Assembly: GCF_003173715.1 (NCBI RefSeq)
Contig: NZ_CP029550.1
Location: forward strand, 930,001-994,000
Reading direction: 5' to 3'
DNA length: 64,000 nt
From: Methylobacterium durans
GTDB taxonomy: Bacteria; Pseudomonadota; Alphaproteobacteria; Rhizobiales; Beijerinckiaceae
Shown here: positions 11,120 to 21,777 of the stretch, in pieces
Position numbering within the stretch: position 1 is the stretch's first letter
Layout: every line of letters starts with the position of its first letter
Translations under genes and position numbers: made by a program
Notes under the pieces: generated by a model
Database searches by the model: none
Told to the model about the DNA's origin: nothing
The model's input: the letters and a program-made list of their open reading frames with translations, nothing else

Positions 11120-12394
11120 TCAACCGGATACGCCGCCCCGGAACAGTCGCCCGTGCTCGGTCCAGGCGACGACGACGAGGACGAGCGCCCCGAGCCCCGC
11201 ATAGCCGACGCCGACCGGTAATGTCGTGCCGTCGAACGACTGCCCGATCAGGAAGCCGCAGAACGCGCCGAGGATCGTCGTGTAGAAGCCGAGCATCGAG
11301 GAGGCGGTCCCGGCGATCGCACCGAGGGGCTGCAGCGCCATCGCGTTGAAGTTCGGCATCGCGAAGCTGATCAGGAACTGGTTCAGCGCGAGTACGCCGA
11401 GGAACAGCGCGAGCGGCGGGTGACCGTGATAGGCGAGACCGATTCCGACCTGAGCGAGGCCGACCGTGACGAAGGCGATGAGCCCCGCATGGGACAGCGG
11501 GCGCATGCCGAGCCGGCGCACGGCCCGCGCGTTCACGAGCGTCGCCGCGCCCATCGCGCCGGCAACCGCGCCGAAGGCCAGCGGGAACAGATTGCCGAGG
11601 TGGTAGAGCCCCGTGTCGAACACCTGCTGGGCGGAGCCGACATAGCCCATGATGCAGCCCGTCAGCAGTCCGAGCGCGGTGGCGTAGCCGATTGCCGTGC
11701 GATTGCGGATGGTTGTCGCCAGCGCGTCGCCCGTCGCCCGAAGCGACAGCGGCCGCCGATGTTCGGGATGCAGCGTCTCCGGCATGCGCGCCGTGAACCA
11801 GGCGACGAGGATGGCGGCGAGCACCAGCATCGACACGAACACGTAGTGCCACGAGCCGAGCGACAGCATCATGCCGCCGATCGCGGGCGCGATCATCGGG
11901 ACGATCAGGAAGACCATCATGATGAGCGACATCACGCTCGCCATCTCGCGCCCGGCGAAACGGTCGCGCACGATCGCCGTGGAGAGGACACGACCGCCCG
12001 CCGCCCCGAGACCCTGGATGACCCGTGCCGCGAGGAGCCAGCCGAATGAGGGAGCGAGCATGGCGAGAAAGCACCCCGCCACGTAGATCGCGAGGCTGAC
12101 GAGCAGCACCGGCCGTCGCCCCAGCGCGTCGGAGAGTGGCCCGTACACGATCTGCGCGAGCCCGAACCCGATCATGTAGACGTAGACGAGGAGCTGGAGG
12201 CTGTTCGGGTCGGTGATGCCGAAACGCGCCTGGATCACCGGGAAGGCCGGCAGCAGGTTGTCGATCGAGATGGCGGTCACCGCCATCATCAGCGCGACGA
12301 TGGCGACGAACTCGGCGAAACCCGGGCCGGACCAGGGAGGCGCGTCGCGGACGGGCGCAGCCTCGGGCGCGGGATGGCGAAACGGTGCGGTCAC
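11120..12394 (-). CDS. Bcr/CflA-type MFS drug-resistance transporter
   Basis: A 424-residue, 12-helix transporter of the DHA1 family. The N-terminal block AISIDNLLPAFPVIQARFG and motif A YGPLSDALGRRPVLL mark the Bcr/CflA group, with VIQGLGAAGGRVLSTAIVRD as motif B and IGGMMLSLGSWHYVF as motif C. Members export bicyclomycin, chloramphenicol, sulfonamides or amino-acid derivatives; the substrate here is unknown. It is monocistronic and convergent with nothing obvious. Confidence 0.88.
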   Translation of the reverse strand: MTAPFRHPAPEAAPVRDAPPWSGPGFAEFVAIVALMMAVTAISIDNLLPAFPVIQARFGITDPNSLQLLVYVYMIGFGLAQIVYGPLSDALGRRPVLLVSLAIYVAGCFLAMLAPSFGWLLAARVIQGLGAAGGRVLSTAIVRDRFAGREMASVMSLIMMVFLIVPMIAPAIGGMMLSLGSWHYVFVSMLVLAAILVAWFTARMPETLHPEHRRPLSLRATGDALATTIRNRTAIGYATALGLLTGCIMGYVGSAQQVFDTGLYHLGNLFPLAFGAVAGAMGAATLVNARAVRRLGMRPLSHAGLIAFVTVGLAQVGIGLAYHGHPPLALFLGVLALNQFLISFAMPNFNAMALQPLGAIAGTASSMLGFYTTILGAFCGFLIGQSFDGTTLPVGVGYAGLGALVLVVVAWTEHGRLFRGGVSG

Positions 12395-12620
12395 GGGCGG
12401 CCTTCGAGGCGGATGCTCTGAGTGGGTGAACGCGCCGGCGGCCGGATCGGCGCTCTACGGGGGCAGATGCGCGTCGCCCGCCCGGTAAAGCCGCGCGGCA
12501 GGCCGCCGATGTGCGCGCGCGCACGGACGTGTTTGCGCCGCAATGGAGGCTGAGGCTTCATCCCATCCCGGTTCGTGCCGCGCGGCGCGAACCGGCACCG
12601 CCGCTCGTTGGAGAGCCACC

Positions 12621-13988
12621 ATGCACAGCGTCCGCCTCGCCGCGTTCCTTCTGCTCGGCTGGGCCTCGCTATTGACCCAGACGGCGCATGCGGCCGGCGG
12701 TGCGGGCTTCGCCGAGAAGACCGAGGCGCTCGTGCGTCCACTCGCGGCGGACGGGCTGTTCTCCGGGGCGATCCTCGTCGCCCACCGCGGCGAGCCGGTC
12801 TTCCGGCGGGCCTACGGACTCGCGAACCGCGAATGGGACGTGCCGAACACGCCACAGACGCGATTTCGGGTGGGATCGATCACCAAGCAGTTCACGGCGG
12901 CGGCCATCCTCAAGCTCGCCGAGGCGGGCAAGCTCTCGCTCGATGATCCGATCGGCCGTTTCTACCCGCGGGCGCCGGCGGCCTGGGAGCACGTGACAAT
13001 CCGCACGCTCCTCAACCACTCGTCGGGCATCCCGAGCTACACGAACCTCCCCGACTATTACGCGCGCATTCAGCGCCTGGAGATGAGCCCGCAGGCGATC
13101 GTTGCGCTGACCGCGGACAAGCCGCTCCTGTTCGAGCCGGGCTGCGGCTTCGACTACAACAATACGGGCTACATCCTGCTCGGGCTCGCGATCGAGTCCG
13201 CCGCGGGCCTTCCCTACGAGCGCTACCTGCGCGACGCGATTTTCGCGCCGCTCGGGCTCGCGGATACCGGCTACGACGACGCCACCGCGATCCTGCCACG
13301 GCGCGCCTCCGGCTACCGGCACGCGAACGGGCGCTGGCGCAACGCCAATCCGATCGCCTCCAGCATCCCCTACGCGGCAGGCGCCCATTACTCGACCCTC
13401 GACGACCTCCTCGCCTGGGACCGCGCGCTGTTCTCGGACCGGGTGATTTCGGCGGCGTCGCGCCGCGCCATGTTCACCGATTACGGCTTCGGCTACGGGC
13501 TCGGCTGGTTCCTCGGCAGCACCCACGGGCGCCGGCTCTGGTCGCATGGGGGCAACATCAACGGCTTCCTGACGATCAAGGACAATTACCCCGACGACGA
13601 CCTCGTCGTCCTCGTGCTGGCCAACACCGAGACCGCCCCCGTTCAGACGCTCGCCCGCGAGATCGCTGCGCTCTGGTTCGGCATTCCCGAGCCGCAGCCG
13701 GAGATCGTGCTGGAGCCCGAGATCATGGATCGCTACGCGGGCCGCTACCGCCTGGAGGGAGGTGGCATGCTCACGCTGGTGCGCGAGGGCGACCATCTCC
13801 TCGTCGCGGTGGCAGGCCAATCCGCCGTGCCCTTCGTGCCGGAAGGCGACCGAACCTTCCTCTCGCGGCAACGTGATGCCCGCATCACCATGGACACGGA
13901 GCCCGATGGCCGCCCCACCGGCCTGATCCTCAGCGAGGACGGCACGGACCGGCTCGCCGAGCGGATCGAGGGAGAGGCGCAGCACTGA
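12621..13988 (+). CDS. Secreted serine hydrolase of the beta-lactamase / class C PBP family
   Basis: A 455-residue protein. A signal peptide (MHSVRLAAFLLLGWASLLTQ) precedes the serine beta-lactamase-like fold. The SxxK motif is in RVGSITKQFTAAAIL, the Tyr motif YxN probably in DYNNTGYILLG, and the third element in LWSHGGNINGF. The last ~100 residues form a lipocalin-like extension (YAGRYRLEGGGMLTLVREGD), as in many esterase or D-aminopeptidase-like members. The ATG at 12621 has GGAGAG 6 bases upstream; upstream in-frame codons are probably not used. It is more likely a periplasmic peptidase or esterase than a true beta-lactamase. Confidence 0.85.
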   Translation: MHSVRLAAFLLLGWASLLTQTAHAAGGAGFAEKTEALVRPLAADGLFSGAILVAHRGEPVFRRAYGLANREWDVPNTPQTRFRVGSITKQFTAAAILKLAEAGKLSLDDPIGRFYPRAPAAWEHVTIRTLLNHSSGIPSYTNLPDYYARIQRLEMSPQAIVALTADKPLLFEPGCGFDYNNTGYILLGLAIESAAGLPYERYLRDAIFAPLGLADTGYDDATAILPRRASGYRHANGRWRNANPIASSIPYAAGAHYSTLDDLLAWDRALFSDRVISAASRRAMFTDYGFGYGLGWFLGSTHGRRLWSHGGNINGFLTIKDNYPDDDLVVLVLANTETAPVQTLAREIAALWFGIPEPQPEIVLEPEIMDRYAGRYRLEGGGMLTLVREGDHLLVAVAGQSAVPFVPEGDRTFLSRQRDARITMDTEPDGRPTGLILSEDGTDRLAERIEGEAQH

Positions 13989-14238
13989 TCGGCCGGATCG
14001 ACGGGCATCGCCACGGTGCCTCTTCGGCGCTAACATGCCCGCGTCTCATGTCGGCTGCGGCTCGGCGCGAGAGGATCGCATCGCCACGATCCGCGGCGTC
14101 TGCCCATCCTGAGATGGGGCCGCACCGCGCTTCTCGACTGGTATGGCCAAAAGTCCAACTTGATTTGGGGGGCCATCTGCCATTGGCTGCGGCCGAGAAA
14201 GAACACAGCGCACAAGACGCCCAACGGAGGAGAACCCC

Positions 14239-15759
<1,521 letters not shown>

Positions 15760-15781
15760 GAGCCTCGCCCCGCACGAGGAG

Positions 15782-15809
15782 CGCCCCGGTCGTCAGGCCG
15801 GGGCGTTTT
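15782..15809 (+). terminator. Rho-independent terminator after the aldehyde dehydrogenase
   Basis: CGCCCCGG and CCGGGGCG form an 8-bp GC stem around an 8-base loop, followed directly by TTTTC. It lies 23 bases past the ALDH stop, so most transcripts should end before DUF779. Confidence 0.85.
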
Positions 15810-15905
15810 CGTATCGAGGTCCATCCGCCGCCCCTGCACATCGCGCGGCCGCGCGCCAGATGGGACGGGAACGCCCACGGCCCACCGACCGGAGAGGATG
15901 CCGCC

Positions 15906-16331
15906 ATGACCGAGCCCGAGACCCTTGCGGCCAACAAGTCCGAGCAGGCCGGCGTCGACGGCACGCCCTTGCGCGTCACCGCCACCCCGGCCGCGCTGGA
16001 GCTGATCGAGGAGCTGCGCGCCGATTACGGGCCCGTGATGTTCCACCAGTCGGGCGGTTGCTGCGACGGCTCCTCGCCGATGTGTTACCCGGTCGGCGAC
16101 TTCATCACGAGCGACGGCGACGTCCATCTCGGCCAGGTCGGTGGGGCCGACTTCTTCATCAGCCGCTCGCAGTTCGCGGTCTGGAAGCACACCCACATCA
16201 TCCTCGACGTGGTGCCGGGACGCGGCGGCATGTTCTCCCTGGAGAACGGCCGCGAGAAGCGCTTCCACATCCGCTCGCGCCTGTTCTCGGCAGCCGAGAA
16301 CGAGGCGCTGTCGGGCGCCTGCCGGATCTAA
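15906..16331 (+). CDS. DUF779 protein, Cys-rich companion of aldehyde dehydrogenase
   Basis: A 141-residue protein of the DUF779 family. The central block [16 protein letters not shown] carries three Cys and suggests metal or thiol chemistry. [19 protein letters not shown] and [18 protein letters not shown] are the other conserved blocks. Family members sit beside acetaldehyde-type ALDHs in many bacteria, as here, but their function is unproven. GGAGAGGATGCCGCC precedes the ATG. The stop overlaps the stop of the convergent rlmE gene by a few bases. Confidence 0.88.
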   Translation: MTEPETLAANKSEQAGVDGTPLRVTATPAALELIEELRADYGPVMFHQSGGCCDGSSPMCYPVGDFITSDGDVHLGQVGGADFFISRSQFAVWKHTHIILDVVPGRGGMFSLENGREKRFHIRSRLFSAAENEALSGACRI

Positions 16332-17050
16332 GACTCGGTCCCGGCGGCGGAGCCCGTCGACCCGCGATAGCCCGTGGCGAGCACGTAGAGCTCACTCGAA
16401 TCCGCGCGGCTCGCCGGCGGCTTCACGTGGCGGACCTGCGCAAAGTCGCGTTTGAGGTCGGCCAGCAGCGTACCCTCCGTTCCGCCCTGGAAGACCTTGG
16501 CCACGTAGCTGCCGCCCGGTGCCAGGATCTCGCGGGCGAATTCCGCGGCCGTCTCGGCGAGGCCGATGATGCGCAGGTGGTCGGTCTTCTTGTGGCCCGT
16601 CGTGTTGGCCGCCATGTCCGACATGACGAGGTCTGCCGGCCCGCCGAGCATTTCGGTGAGGCGCTCAGGCGCGCTCGGGTCGAGGAAATCGAGGGTGATG
16701 AATTCGACGCCGGTCATCGGCTCGATCTCGAGGAGATCGATGCCGACGACGCGCCCCTGCGGTCCGACGACCTTCGCCGCCACCTGCGACCAGCCGCCCG
16801 GGGCCGCGCCGAGGTCGACGACCCGCTGGCCGGGTTTCAGGATGCCGAAGCGCTCGTCGATCTCCAGAAGCTTGAAGGCGGCGCGGGACCGGTAGCCCTC
16901 GCGCTTGGCGCGGGCGACGTAGGGGTCGTTCAGCTGCCGCTCCAGCCAGCGCTTCTGCGAGACGGTGCGCCCGCGCCCCGTCTTCACCCGCTGCTTCAGC
17001 TCGCCTCGAACGCCGCCTCCCCCGCCCCCGGCACCACGCCTGTCGCTCAA
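16328..17050 (-). CDS. rlmE: 23S rRNA (uridine-2'-O)-methyltransferase RlmE/FtsJ
   Basis: A 240-residue SAM-dependent methyltransferase that modifies U2552 (E. coli numbering) of 23S rRNA. It has [16 protein letters not shown] (catalytic Lys region), the SAM loop [16 protein letters not shown], the catalytic Asp region [12 protein letters not shown] and the Lys in [12 protein letters not shown] Gly-rich N-terminal leader (GGGGGGVRG) precedes the domain. I start at TTG 17050, with GGAGG 6 bases upstream. This start overlaps the ppx stop by 4 bases (TTGA), indicating translational coupling. Longer upstream frames are shadows of ppx. Confidence 0.93.
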   Translation of the reverse strand: MSDRRGAGGGGGGVRGELKQRVKTGRGRTVSQKRWLERQLNDPYVARAKREGYRSRAAFKLLEIDERFGILKPGQRVVDLGAAPGGWSQVAAKVVGPQGRVVGIDLLEIEPMTGVEFITLDFLDPSAPERLTEMLGGPADLVMSDMAANTTGHKKTDHLRIIGLAETAAEFAREILAPGGSYVAKVFQGGTEGTLLADLKRDFAQVRHVKPPASRADSSELYVLATGYRGSTGSAAGTES

Positions 17051-18255
17051 CGGTAGCCTCCACGGCGCCACACGCCGTCCTCGCGCATCATGTTCATCAA
17101 AAGCCCTTCGCGCAGGCCGCGGTCGGCGATGCGCAGTCGCTCCGACGGGAAGGCGCGCCGGATGGCCTCCAGGATCGCGCAGCCCGCCAGTACCAGATCG
17201 GCACGGTCGCGCCCGATGCAAGGGTTGTCGGCCCGCTGTTCGAGCCGGGTGTCGAGGAGGTCCTCGATCGCGTCCGTGACCTCGGCATCACTCATCCAGA
17301 GCCCGTCGACCCGGCGCCGCTCGTAGCGGACGAGCCGCAGATGCATGGCGGCGAGCGTCGTCACCGTACCGGACGTGCCGAGGAGATGGAAATGAGGGGC
17401 GGTCGCCGCCGCCGCCGCGCGTATGGCGAAGCGGGCGAGGAGATCGGCCACTTCCTCGACCATGCCCTCGAACATCCGACGCGTCACCTCGGCGCCACCG
17501 TGGCGCTCAGCGAGCGTGACGACGCCCACGGGGAGCGAATCCCAGGCGCGGATGCGCAGGGTCGGGTCGGCGGAAGGGTTCGTCGCCGCCCCGTCGAGCC
17601 ACGCAATCTCGGTGGAGCCGCCGCCGATGTCGAAGATGACGACGGATTCCGCCCGCGGATCGGCGAGCGCCGCGCAGCCCGTGACAGCGAGATAGGCTTC
17701 CGTCTGCCGATCCACGATCTCAAGGTCGAGACCGACCTCGTTGCGCACCCGCTCGACGAACTCCGCCCCGTTGGTGGCGAGCCGGCAAGCCTCCGTCGCA
17801 ATGATCTTGGCACGCACCACGCCGCGGGACTGCATCTTGGCGCGGCAGATGCGCAGGGCCTCGACGGTACGCTCCACCGCGGCCTCGCTCAGCCGGTCGG
17901 AATTACCGAGGCCCTCGCCGAGGCGCACGATCCGCGAGAAGGCATCGATGACGCGAAAACCGTGAGAGGCGGGCTCGGCGATCAGGAGGCGGCAATTGTT
18001 CGTGCCGAGGTCGAGGGCGGCGTAGGCATGACGGCGCCCATGACGGGGGGGTGCGGCGTGGCGCAGGGAGGCTGAGCCCGCGCCCGCGGCGCGCGGCGGA
18101 TCGCCAGCGATGCGCGCCCCCGACGCCCCGTCGCGGGGAGCCGGTGACCCGCCCGCGGCTGAGCGGGCCGGCACGGCGGCGGCACTCTCGTCCCTCATCG
18201 GCGGTGCCGAGATCCTCAACGCGTGGCCCGGGCAGAGAGCCCGACCATCATTCAT
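17047..18255 (-). CDS. ppx: Exopolyphosphatase / guanosine pentaphosphate phosphohydrolase (Ppx/GppA) family
   Basis: An actin-fold phosphatase of the Ppx/GppA family, acting on polyphosphate or pppGpp. The core begins [18 protein letters not shown]. The second phosphate loop is [17 protein letters not shown], and [12 protein letters not shown] is the adenosine-type motif. About 85 residues of low-complexity Ala/Pro/Arg sequence precede the core, so the start is uncertain: ATG 18255 (MNDGRALC) has a weak AGG upstream, and ATG 18198 (MRDESAAAV) is the alternative. It forms a two-gene operon with rlmE. Confidence 0.88.
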   Translation of the reverse strand: MNDGRALCPGHALRISAPPMRDESAAAVPARSAAGGSPAPRDGASGARIAGDPPRAAGAGSASLRHAAPPRHGRRHAYAALDLGTNNCRLLIAEPASHGFRVIDAFSRIVRLGEGLGNSDRLSEAAVERTVEALRICRAKMQSRGVVRAKIIATEACRLATNGAEFVERVRNEVGLDLEIVDRQTEAYLAVTGCAALADPRAESVVIFDIGGGSTEIAWLDGAATNPSADPTLRIRAWDSLPVGVVTLAERHGGAEVTRRMFEGMVEEVADLLARFAIRAAAAATAPHFHLLGTSGTVTTLAAMHLRLVRYERRRVDGLWMSDAEVTDAIEDLLDTRLEQRADNPCIGRDRADLVLAGCAILEAIRRAFPSERLRIADRGLREGLLMNMMREDGVWRRGGYR

Positions 18256-18312
18256 GAACGAGCCTACTAGTTCGCCCGAGAACTGCAAAGCCTCGAATCC
18301 GCCGAGTGCTTC

Positions 18313-18786
18313 TCAGGCCATGGCCTTCAGGCTCCCAGCCATGCGTGGGGTCGGGCGAAGCAGGCTCTTCACTTGGCTGTAGGGGCGCGGCCGGTTGATC
18401 ACTTCGTCGAGGCGCGACCACAGGGTCTTCGGCGAGAAGGGCTTGGCGATGATCTCGTTCACGCCGAGCGAGATGGCACGGTCCACCACGTTCCGCCGCG
18501 GCTGTGCGAGCATCAGGATGATCGGCACCGTGGGGCACGGCGAGGTGGCCGGCGTGCGCGCGAGACGGATGAACTCCTCGCCGGAGAGAATCGCGAGGTC
18601 CCAGTCGATGATGGTCAGGTCGGGCTTGCTCTCGGCCAGCACGCCGAGCGCCTCGGCGCCGTCCGGCGCTTCGAGGACGCGCTTGATACCGACGCGCATG
18701 AACATGTCGCGCACGATGCGGCGGATGTAGAGACTCTCGTCGACGACGAGGGCGGAGAGGTCGGGAAATGTCGGGGTCGCGATCAT
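18313..18786 (-). CDS. Stand-alone receiver-domain response regulator
   Basis: A 157-residue protein made of one CheY-like receiver domain and a short tail, without an output domain. The acidic pocket is in LVVDESLYIRRIVRD. The phosphoacceptor is the Asp of LTIIDWDLAILSG, and the conserved Lys is in EIIAKPFSPKTL. It probably passes a phosphate signal by protein contact, like CheY- or DivK-type regulators. No kinase gene is adjacent. Its upstream region is shared with the two-domain cold-shock gene and contains a perfect inverted repeat. Confidence 0.85.
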   Translation of the reverse strand: MIATPTFPDLSALVVDESLYIRRIVRDMFMRVGIKRVLEAPDGAEALGVLAESKPDLTIIDWDLAILSGEEFIRLARTPATSPCPTVPIILMLAQPRRNVVDRAISLGVNEIIAKPFSPKTLWSRLDEVINRPRPYSQVKSLLRPTPRMAGSLKAMA

Positions 18787-19182
18787 CGGGCCGGAACCTG
18801 GCCGTCCGGAGAGGCCACATGCGAGGATAGACGCTCCCCTTTTCCCGTTTCCTAACGCGGTGGCCGCTCCCTTCGGCAGCGGCCAACACGACGGGCCATA
18901 AGGGGCCGACCCTCGGCACTTGGGTACGTTTCCGTATTCACAATTAGGGGTTGTGAATCGCGCCCACGCCGTGAACTCGGTACTTCGCCACCGGAAAGTG
19001 ATGGAACCGACCTGCGCAGGGACAGAAGGTTCTTGCGGTACGGCCGGGTTTGCGTCAGGACTGAGGCGTTATTCTTGGTTACCGCGACCAAGGGTGATGA
19101 TAGTGCGGAGCGTGGGCTGTCTGGGATGGCGCGCACGCGGTATTCGAGACGATGGTCGGCGGGACGGGTTTGCGAGCTTTCT
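18787..19182. other. Divergent promoter region with an operator-like inverted repeat
   Basis: About 400 bases separate the minus-strand receiver gene from the plus-strand cold-shock gene. The notable element is a perfect inverted repeat at 18936-18958. The rest up to 19182 would be a long 5' leader for the cold-shock gene, as is usual for such genes. No other coding region is convincing. Confidence 0.5.
18936..18958. promoter_or_regulatory. Perfect 8-7-8 inverted repeat ATTCACAA / TTGTGAAT
   Basis: ATTCACAA, a 7-base spacer (TTAGGGG) and TTGTGAAT are palindromic over 23 bases in an AT-rich patch of a GC-rich region. The position between two divergent genes suggests a dimeric regulator site. 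The binding protein is not identifiable from the sequence. Confidence 0.45.
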
Positions 19183-19941
19183 ATGGGACGTGGTCGTGAT
19201 TTCAGGGGGCCGCAGAAGCGCGGCTTCGATGAGAGTGGCGAGCCGCGGTGGCCGGATCAGGCGCCGCCGAGCGGCGGCTACGGTGGCGGCGGTTTCGGCG
19301 GCGGTGGTTTTGGCGGCGGCGGCGGCTTCGACCGCGGCGCGTCGCGCGCTTCTCCGGCTCCGTCCGGACCGGAGCGTGACGCCACGGTGAAGTGGTTCAA
19401 CAAGGAGAAGGGCTTCGGTTTCGTCGAGCTCGGTGACGGCTCGGGCGATGCCTTCCTCCACATCCGCGCCGTCGAGGCTGCCGGTCACGCCGACCTGCTG
19501 CCCGGTACGCGGCTCACGGTCCAGACGGCCCAAGGTCAGAAGGGCCCGCAGGTGACGAACGTCATCAGCGTCGACACGTCGACTGCCGAGGCGGCTCCGC
19601 CCCGGCGCGACGCCCGCCCGCCGCGCTCCGGCTTCGGCGGCGGTGACCGCTTCGGCGGGGGCGACCGGTTCGGTGGCGGCGATCGCTTCGGCGGTGGCGG
19701 TGGCGGCGGCCGCTTCGCGTCGGGGCCTTCGGTCGAGATGACCGGCACCGTGAAGTGGTACGACCCGGCCAAGGGCTTCGGCTTCGTCTCCGTCAACGAC
19801 GGCGGCAAGGACGTGTTCGTGCACCGCTCCGCCCTGTCGCGCGCGGGCCTCGACTCGCTCGCCGAAGGCCAGCAGGTCACGCTCGGCGTCGTCGAGGGCC
19901 AGAAGGGTCGCGAGGCCCAGAGCATCAACGTCGACGATTGA
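19183..19941 (+). CDS. Protein with two cold-shock domains joined by Gly-rich linkers
   Basis: A 252-residue RNA/ssDNA-binding protein. Both cold-shock domains carry the RNP motifs: ATVKWFNKEKGFGFVEL with DAFLHI (about residues 67-125), and GTVKWYDPAKGFGFVSV with DVFVHRSAL (about 187-250). A Gly-rich N-terminus and a linker with GDRFGG repeats resemble hnRNP-like low-complexity regions. I start at ATG 19183 (MGRGRDFRGP); upstream in-frame codons are not conserved-looking. Double-CSD proteins are typical of Rhizobiales and likely act as RNA chaperones. Confidence 0.85.
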   Translation: MGRGRDFRGPQKRGFDESGEPRWPDQAPPSGGYGGGGFGGGGFGGGGGFDRGASRASPAPSGPERDATVKWFNKEKGFGFVELGDGSGDAFLHIRAVEAAGHADLLPGTRLTVQTAQGQKGPQVTNVISVDTSTAEAAPPRRDARPPRSGFGGGDRFGGGDRFGGGDRFGGGGGGGRFASGPSVEMTGTVKWYDPAKGFGFVSVNDGGKDVFVHRSALSRAGLDSLAEGQQVTLGVVEGQKGREAQSINVDD

Positions 19942-20000
19942 TCGCATTCGCAATCTCGACGGCGGCCACGTGTTCGCCGTCTTCGCGGCGCTAGCTTGAC

Positions 20001-20024
20001 GGCGGCCCCTCGGGGCCGCCGTTT
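20001..20024 (+). terminator. Rho-independent terminator after the double cold-shock gene
   Basis: GGCGGCCC and GGGCCGCC pair around a short CTCG loop and are followed by GTTTT. It lies about 60 bases past the cold-shock stop. Confidence 0.8.
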
Positions 20025-20049
20025 TGCTGTGCCCATGCTTCATCCCGCC

Positions 20050-20307
20050 ATGCGCCCTGTCCTCGTCCTGCTCACGATCCTCGCCGTCTCGGCCCCTGCG
20101 CGCGCCGAGGACTTCACCGGCTTCTACGCCGGGGTGAACGCGGGCTACGCGCTCGGGCGCGACCGCGAGGTGGACGTCGCCCCACAGAATTCCGCGGGCC
20201 GCGCCGCGACCGCGCCCGGATCGCAGCTGCCGCCCAGCGCGGCCGAGGCGGCGCGGGCGATGCGCGCCGGACGCGGCGCCGAGCGCGGGGACCGCCCGCT
20301 CCGCTGA
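20050..20307 (+). CDS. Short secreted protein resembling the start of an outer-membrane barrel
   Basis: An 85-residue protein with a signal peptide (MRPVLVLLTILAVSAPARAED) followed by FTGFYAGVNAGYALGRDRE. This is the typical first strand of Omp25/OmpA-like beta-barrel proteins. It then turns into low-complexity Ala/Arg sequence and stops, so no barrel can form. It may be a truncated relic of a porin-like gene or a distinct small periplasmic protein. ATG 20035 is an alternative start. No frameshifted continuation is apparent downstream. Confidence 0.5.
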   Translation: MRPVLVLLTILAVSAPARAEDFTGFYAGVNAGYALGRDREVDVAPQNSAGRAATAPGSQLPPSAAEAARAMRAGRGAERGDRPLR

Positions 20308-20410
20308 GACACCGATCGCGCGGCCGTCCTCCGGGCCGGCTCTTGGAACCTGAGCGGTCTGCCGGACGATTCCCGTCGTCCAGCACGATCGACGCGGGAG
20401 CGGAACGGCC

Positions 20411-21478
20411 ATGACATTCGAGACGACCCGGCGGCAGGTCCGCCGAAACGCGTTCGCGCTTGCGGGGCTCGCCGCCCTGACCCTTCCGGTCGCAGCTGCG
20501 GAATTGCCGAAGGTCGCGATCGTCGCCACGGGCGGCACCATCGCCATGAAGCTCGATCCGGCGACGCAGGCACCCGTGCCCGCTCTCTCGGGCGAGGATC
20601 TCGTCGCGGCCGTGCCGAAGCTGAAGGATGTGGCGAACGTCGCGGTCACAGAGTTCAGCAACGTGCCCAGCGACTACATGGGCCCTGATCGCTGGCCGGA
20701 CCTCGTCCGCCGCGTCGAGTCGATCCTCGCCGATCCCGAGATTCGTGGCGCCGTCGTCCTGCACGGCACCGACACCCTCGACCAGACTGCCTACTTCCTC
20801 GATCTGACGTTGAAGAGCGAGAAGCCGGTGGTCCTCGTCGGCGCTCAGCGCAATGCCTCGGACCACGACGCGGACGGCCCGCGCAACCTTCTCAACGCGG
20901 TCCGCCAGATTCTCGCCGATGGCGCGCATGGCATGGGCGTCACCGTGACGCTCAACCACCGAATCAATGCGGCCCGCGAGGTTCGGAAGACCCACACGAG
21001 CAACGTCGAGACCTTCGACTCGGGTGATGCCGGCATCCTCGGCTACGTCGACGAGGATCGGGTTGTGTTCAGCCGCAAGTCGCTCCGGCGACAGACCCTG
21101 CCGCTTCCCGAGCGCATGCCGCGCGTGGATCTCGTCCCGATGTACGCGGGGGCGGATGGTTCGCAGGTCCGGCGAGCCGCGGAGAGCGGCGCGGAGGCGA
21201 TCGTCGTCGAGGCGTATGGCTGGGGCAACGTCAACGCGCCGATGCATGATGCCATCAAGGCGGCGATCGAGCGCGGGGTGCCCGTCATCGTCGCCACGAA
21301 AGTCTATGACGGGCGCGCGTTGCCGGTCTACGGGTTCAAGGGTGGGGGCAGCACGCTGCGGAAGGCGGGCGCGGTGTTCGCTGGGGATCTCACGCCGGAC
21401 AAGGCTCGCATCCTCGCCCTGATCGCACTTCCAACATCGAAGGACGCCGCCGCATTGCAGGCTCTCTTCGACCGCTAG
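20411..21478 (+). CDS. Type II (periplasmic) L-asparaginase
   Basis: A 355-residue enzyme hydrolysing L-asparagine to aspartate and ammonia. The N-terminal 31 residues form a signal peptide with an early RR pair (RRQVRRNAFALAGL...VAAAE). Catalytic elements are the first Thr in VAIVATGGTIA, VVLHGTDTLDQTAYFLDL carrying the second Thr-Asp pair, and the Lys in KPVVLVGAQR. The length and signal peptide place it with type II enzymes, which generally have high affinity. It stands alone. Confidence 0.9.
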   Translation: MTFETTRRQVRRNAFALAGLAALTLPVAAAELPKVAIVATGGTIAMKLDPATQAPVPALSGEDLVAAVPKLKDVANVAVTEFSNVPSDYMGPDRWPDLVRRVESILADPEIRGAVVLHGTDTLDQTAYFLDLTLKSEKPVVLVGAQRNASDHDADGPRNLLNAVRQILADGAHGMGVTVTLNHRINAAREVRKTHTSNVETFDSGDAGILGYVDEDRVVFSRKSLRRQTLPLPERMPRVDLVPMYAGADGSQVRRAAESGAEAIVVEAYGWGNVNAPMHDAIKAAIERGVPVIVATKVYDGRALPVYGFKGGGSTLRKAGAVFAGDLTPDKARILALIALPTSKDAAALQALFDR

Positions 21479-21493
21479 GACCGTCCGCTGGGC

Positions 21494-21574
21494 TTAAGTC
21501 GCCCGCTCGCCCGATGGCGGGAGCGTGATGATCACGGGCTTGCCGGACACAGGGTCGAGGATGATGATCGCCAT
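21494..21574 (-). CDS. Possible 26-residue small protein
   Basis: A tiny frame, MAIIILDPVSGKPVIITLPP plus six residues. A strong ribosome-binding site (GGAGGGAGCG) lies directly before its ATG. The clean Shine-Dalgarno spacing and non-random hydrophobic/Pro pattern argue that it may be translated. It lies between asparaginase and an AEC transporter. No known family is recognised. Confidence 0.35.
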   Translation of the reverse strand: MAIIILDPVSGKPVIITLPPSGERAT

Positions 21575-21777
21575 CGCTCCCTCCAACGCTCCCCCATGCC
21601 CGGCAGTCGGCTCCGCGCATGTGGCCGTTTTGTGATTCTCCGGTATCGGAGCCGCCGGCCTGGGGATAACTCGTCGGGAATCCCCGCAGCCTGTCATGTC
21701 CCGTACAGCCTGCCACCCGGACGCCGCCGGCCCCCTCGGCCGGTCGTCCCGATCCCGCGGGCGTGAGATGGAGCACG

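Noticed and set aside
14100..14238. Sigma-54 promoter before the aldehyde dehydrogenase
   Set aside because: No stretch fits the -24/-12 TGGCAC-N5-TTGC pattern well enough.
19630..19710. Short tandem repeats that could be mistaken for a CRISPR or satellite array
   Set aside because: They encode the GDRFGG linker of the double cold-shock protein in frame.
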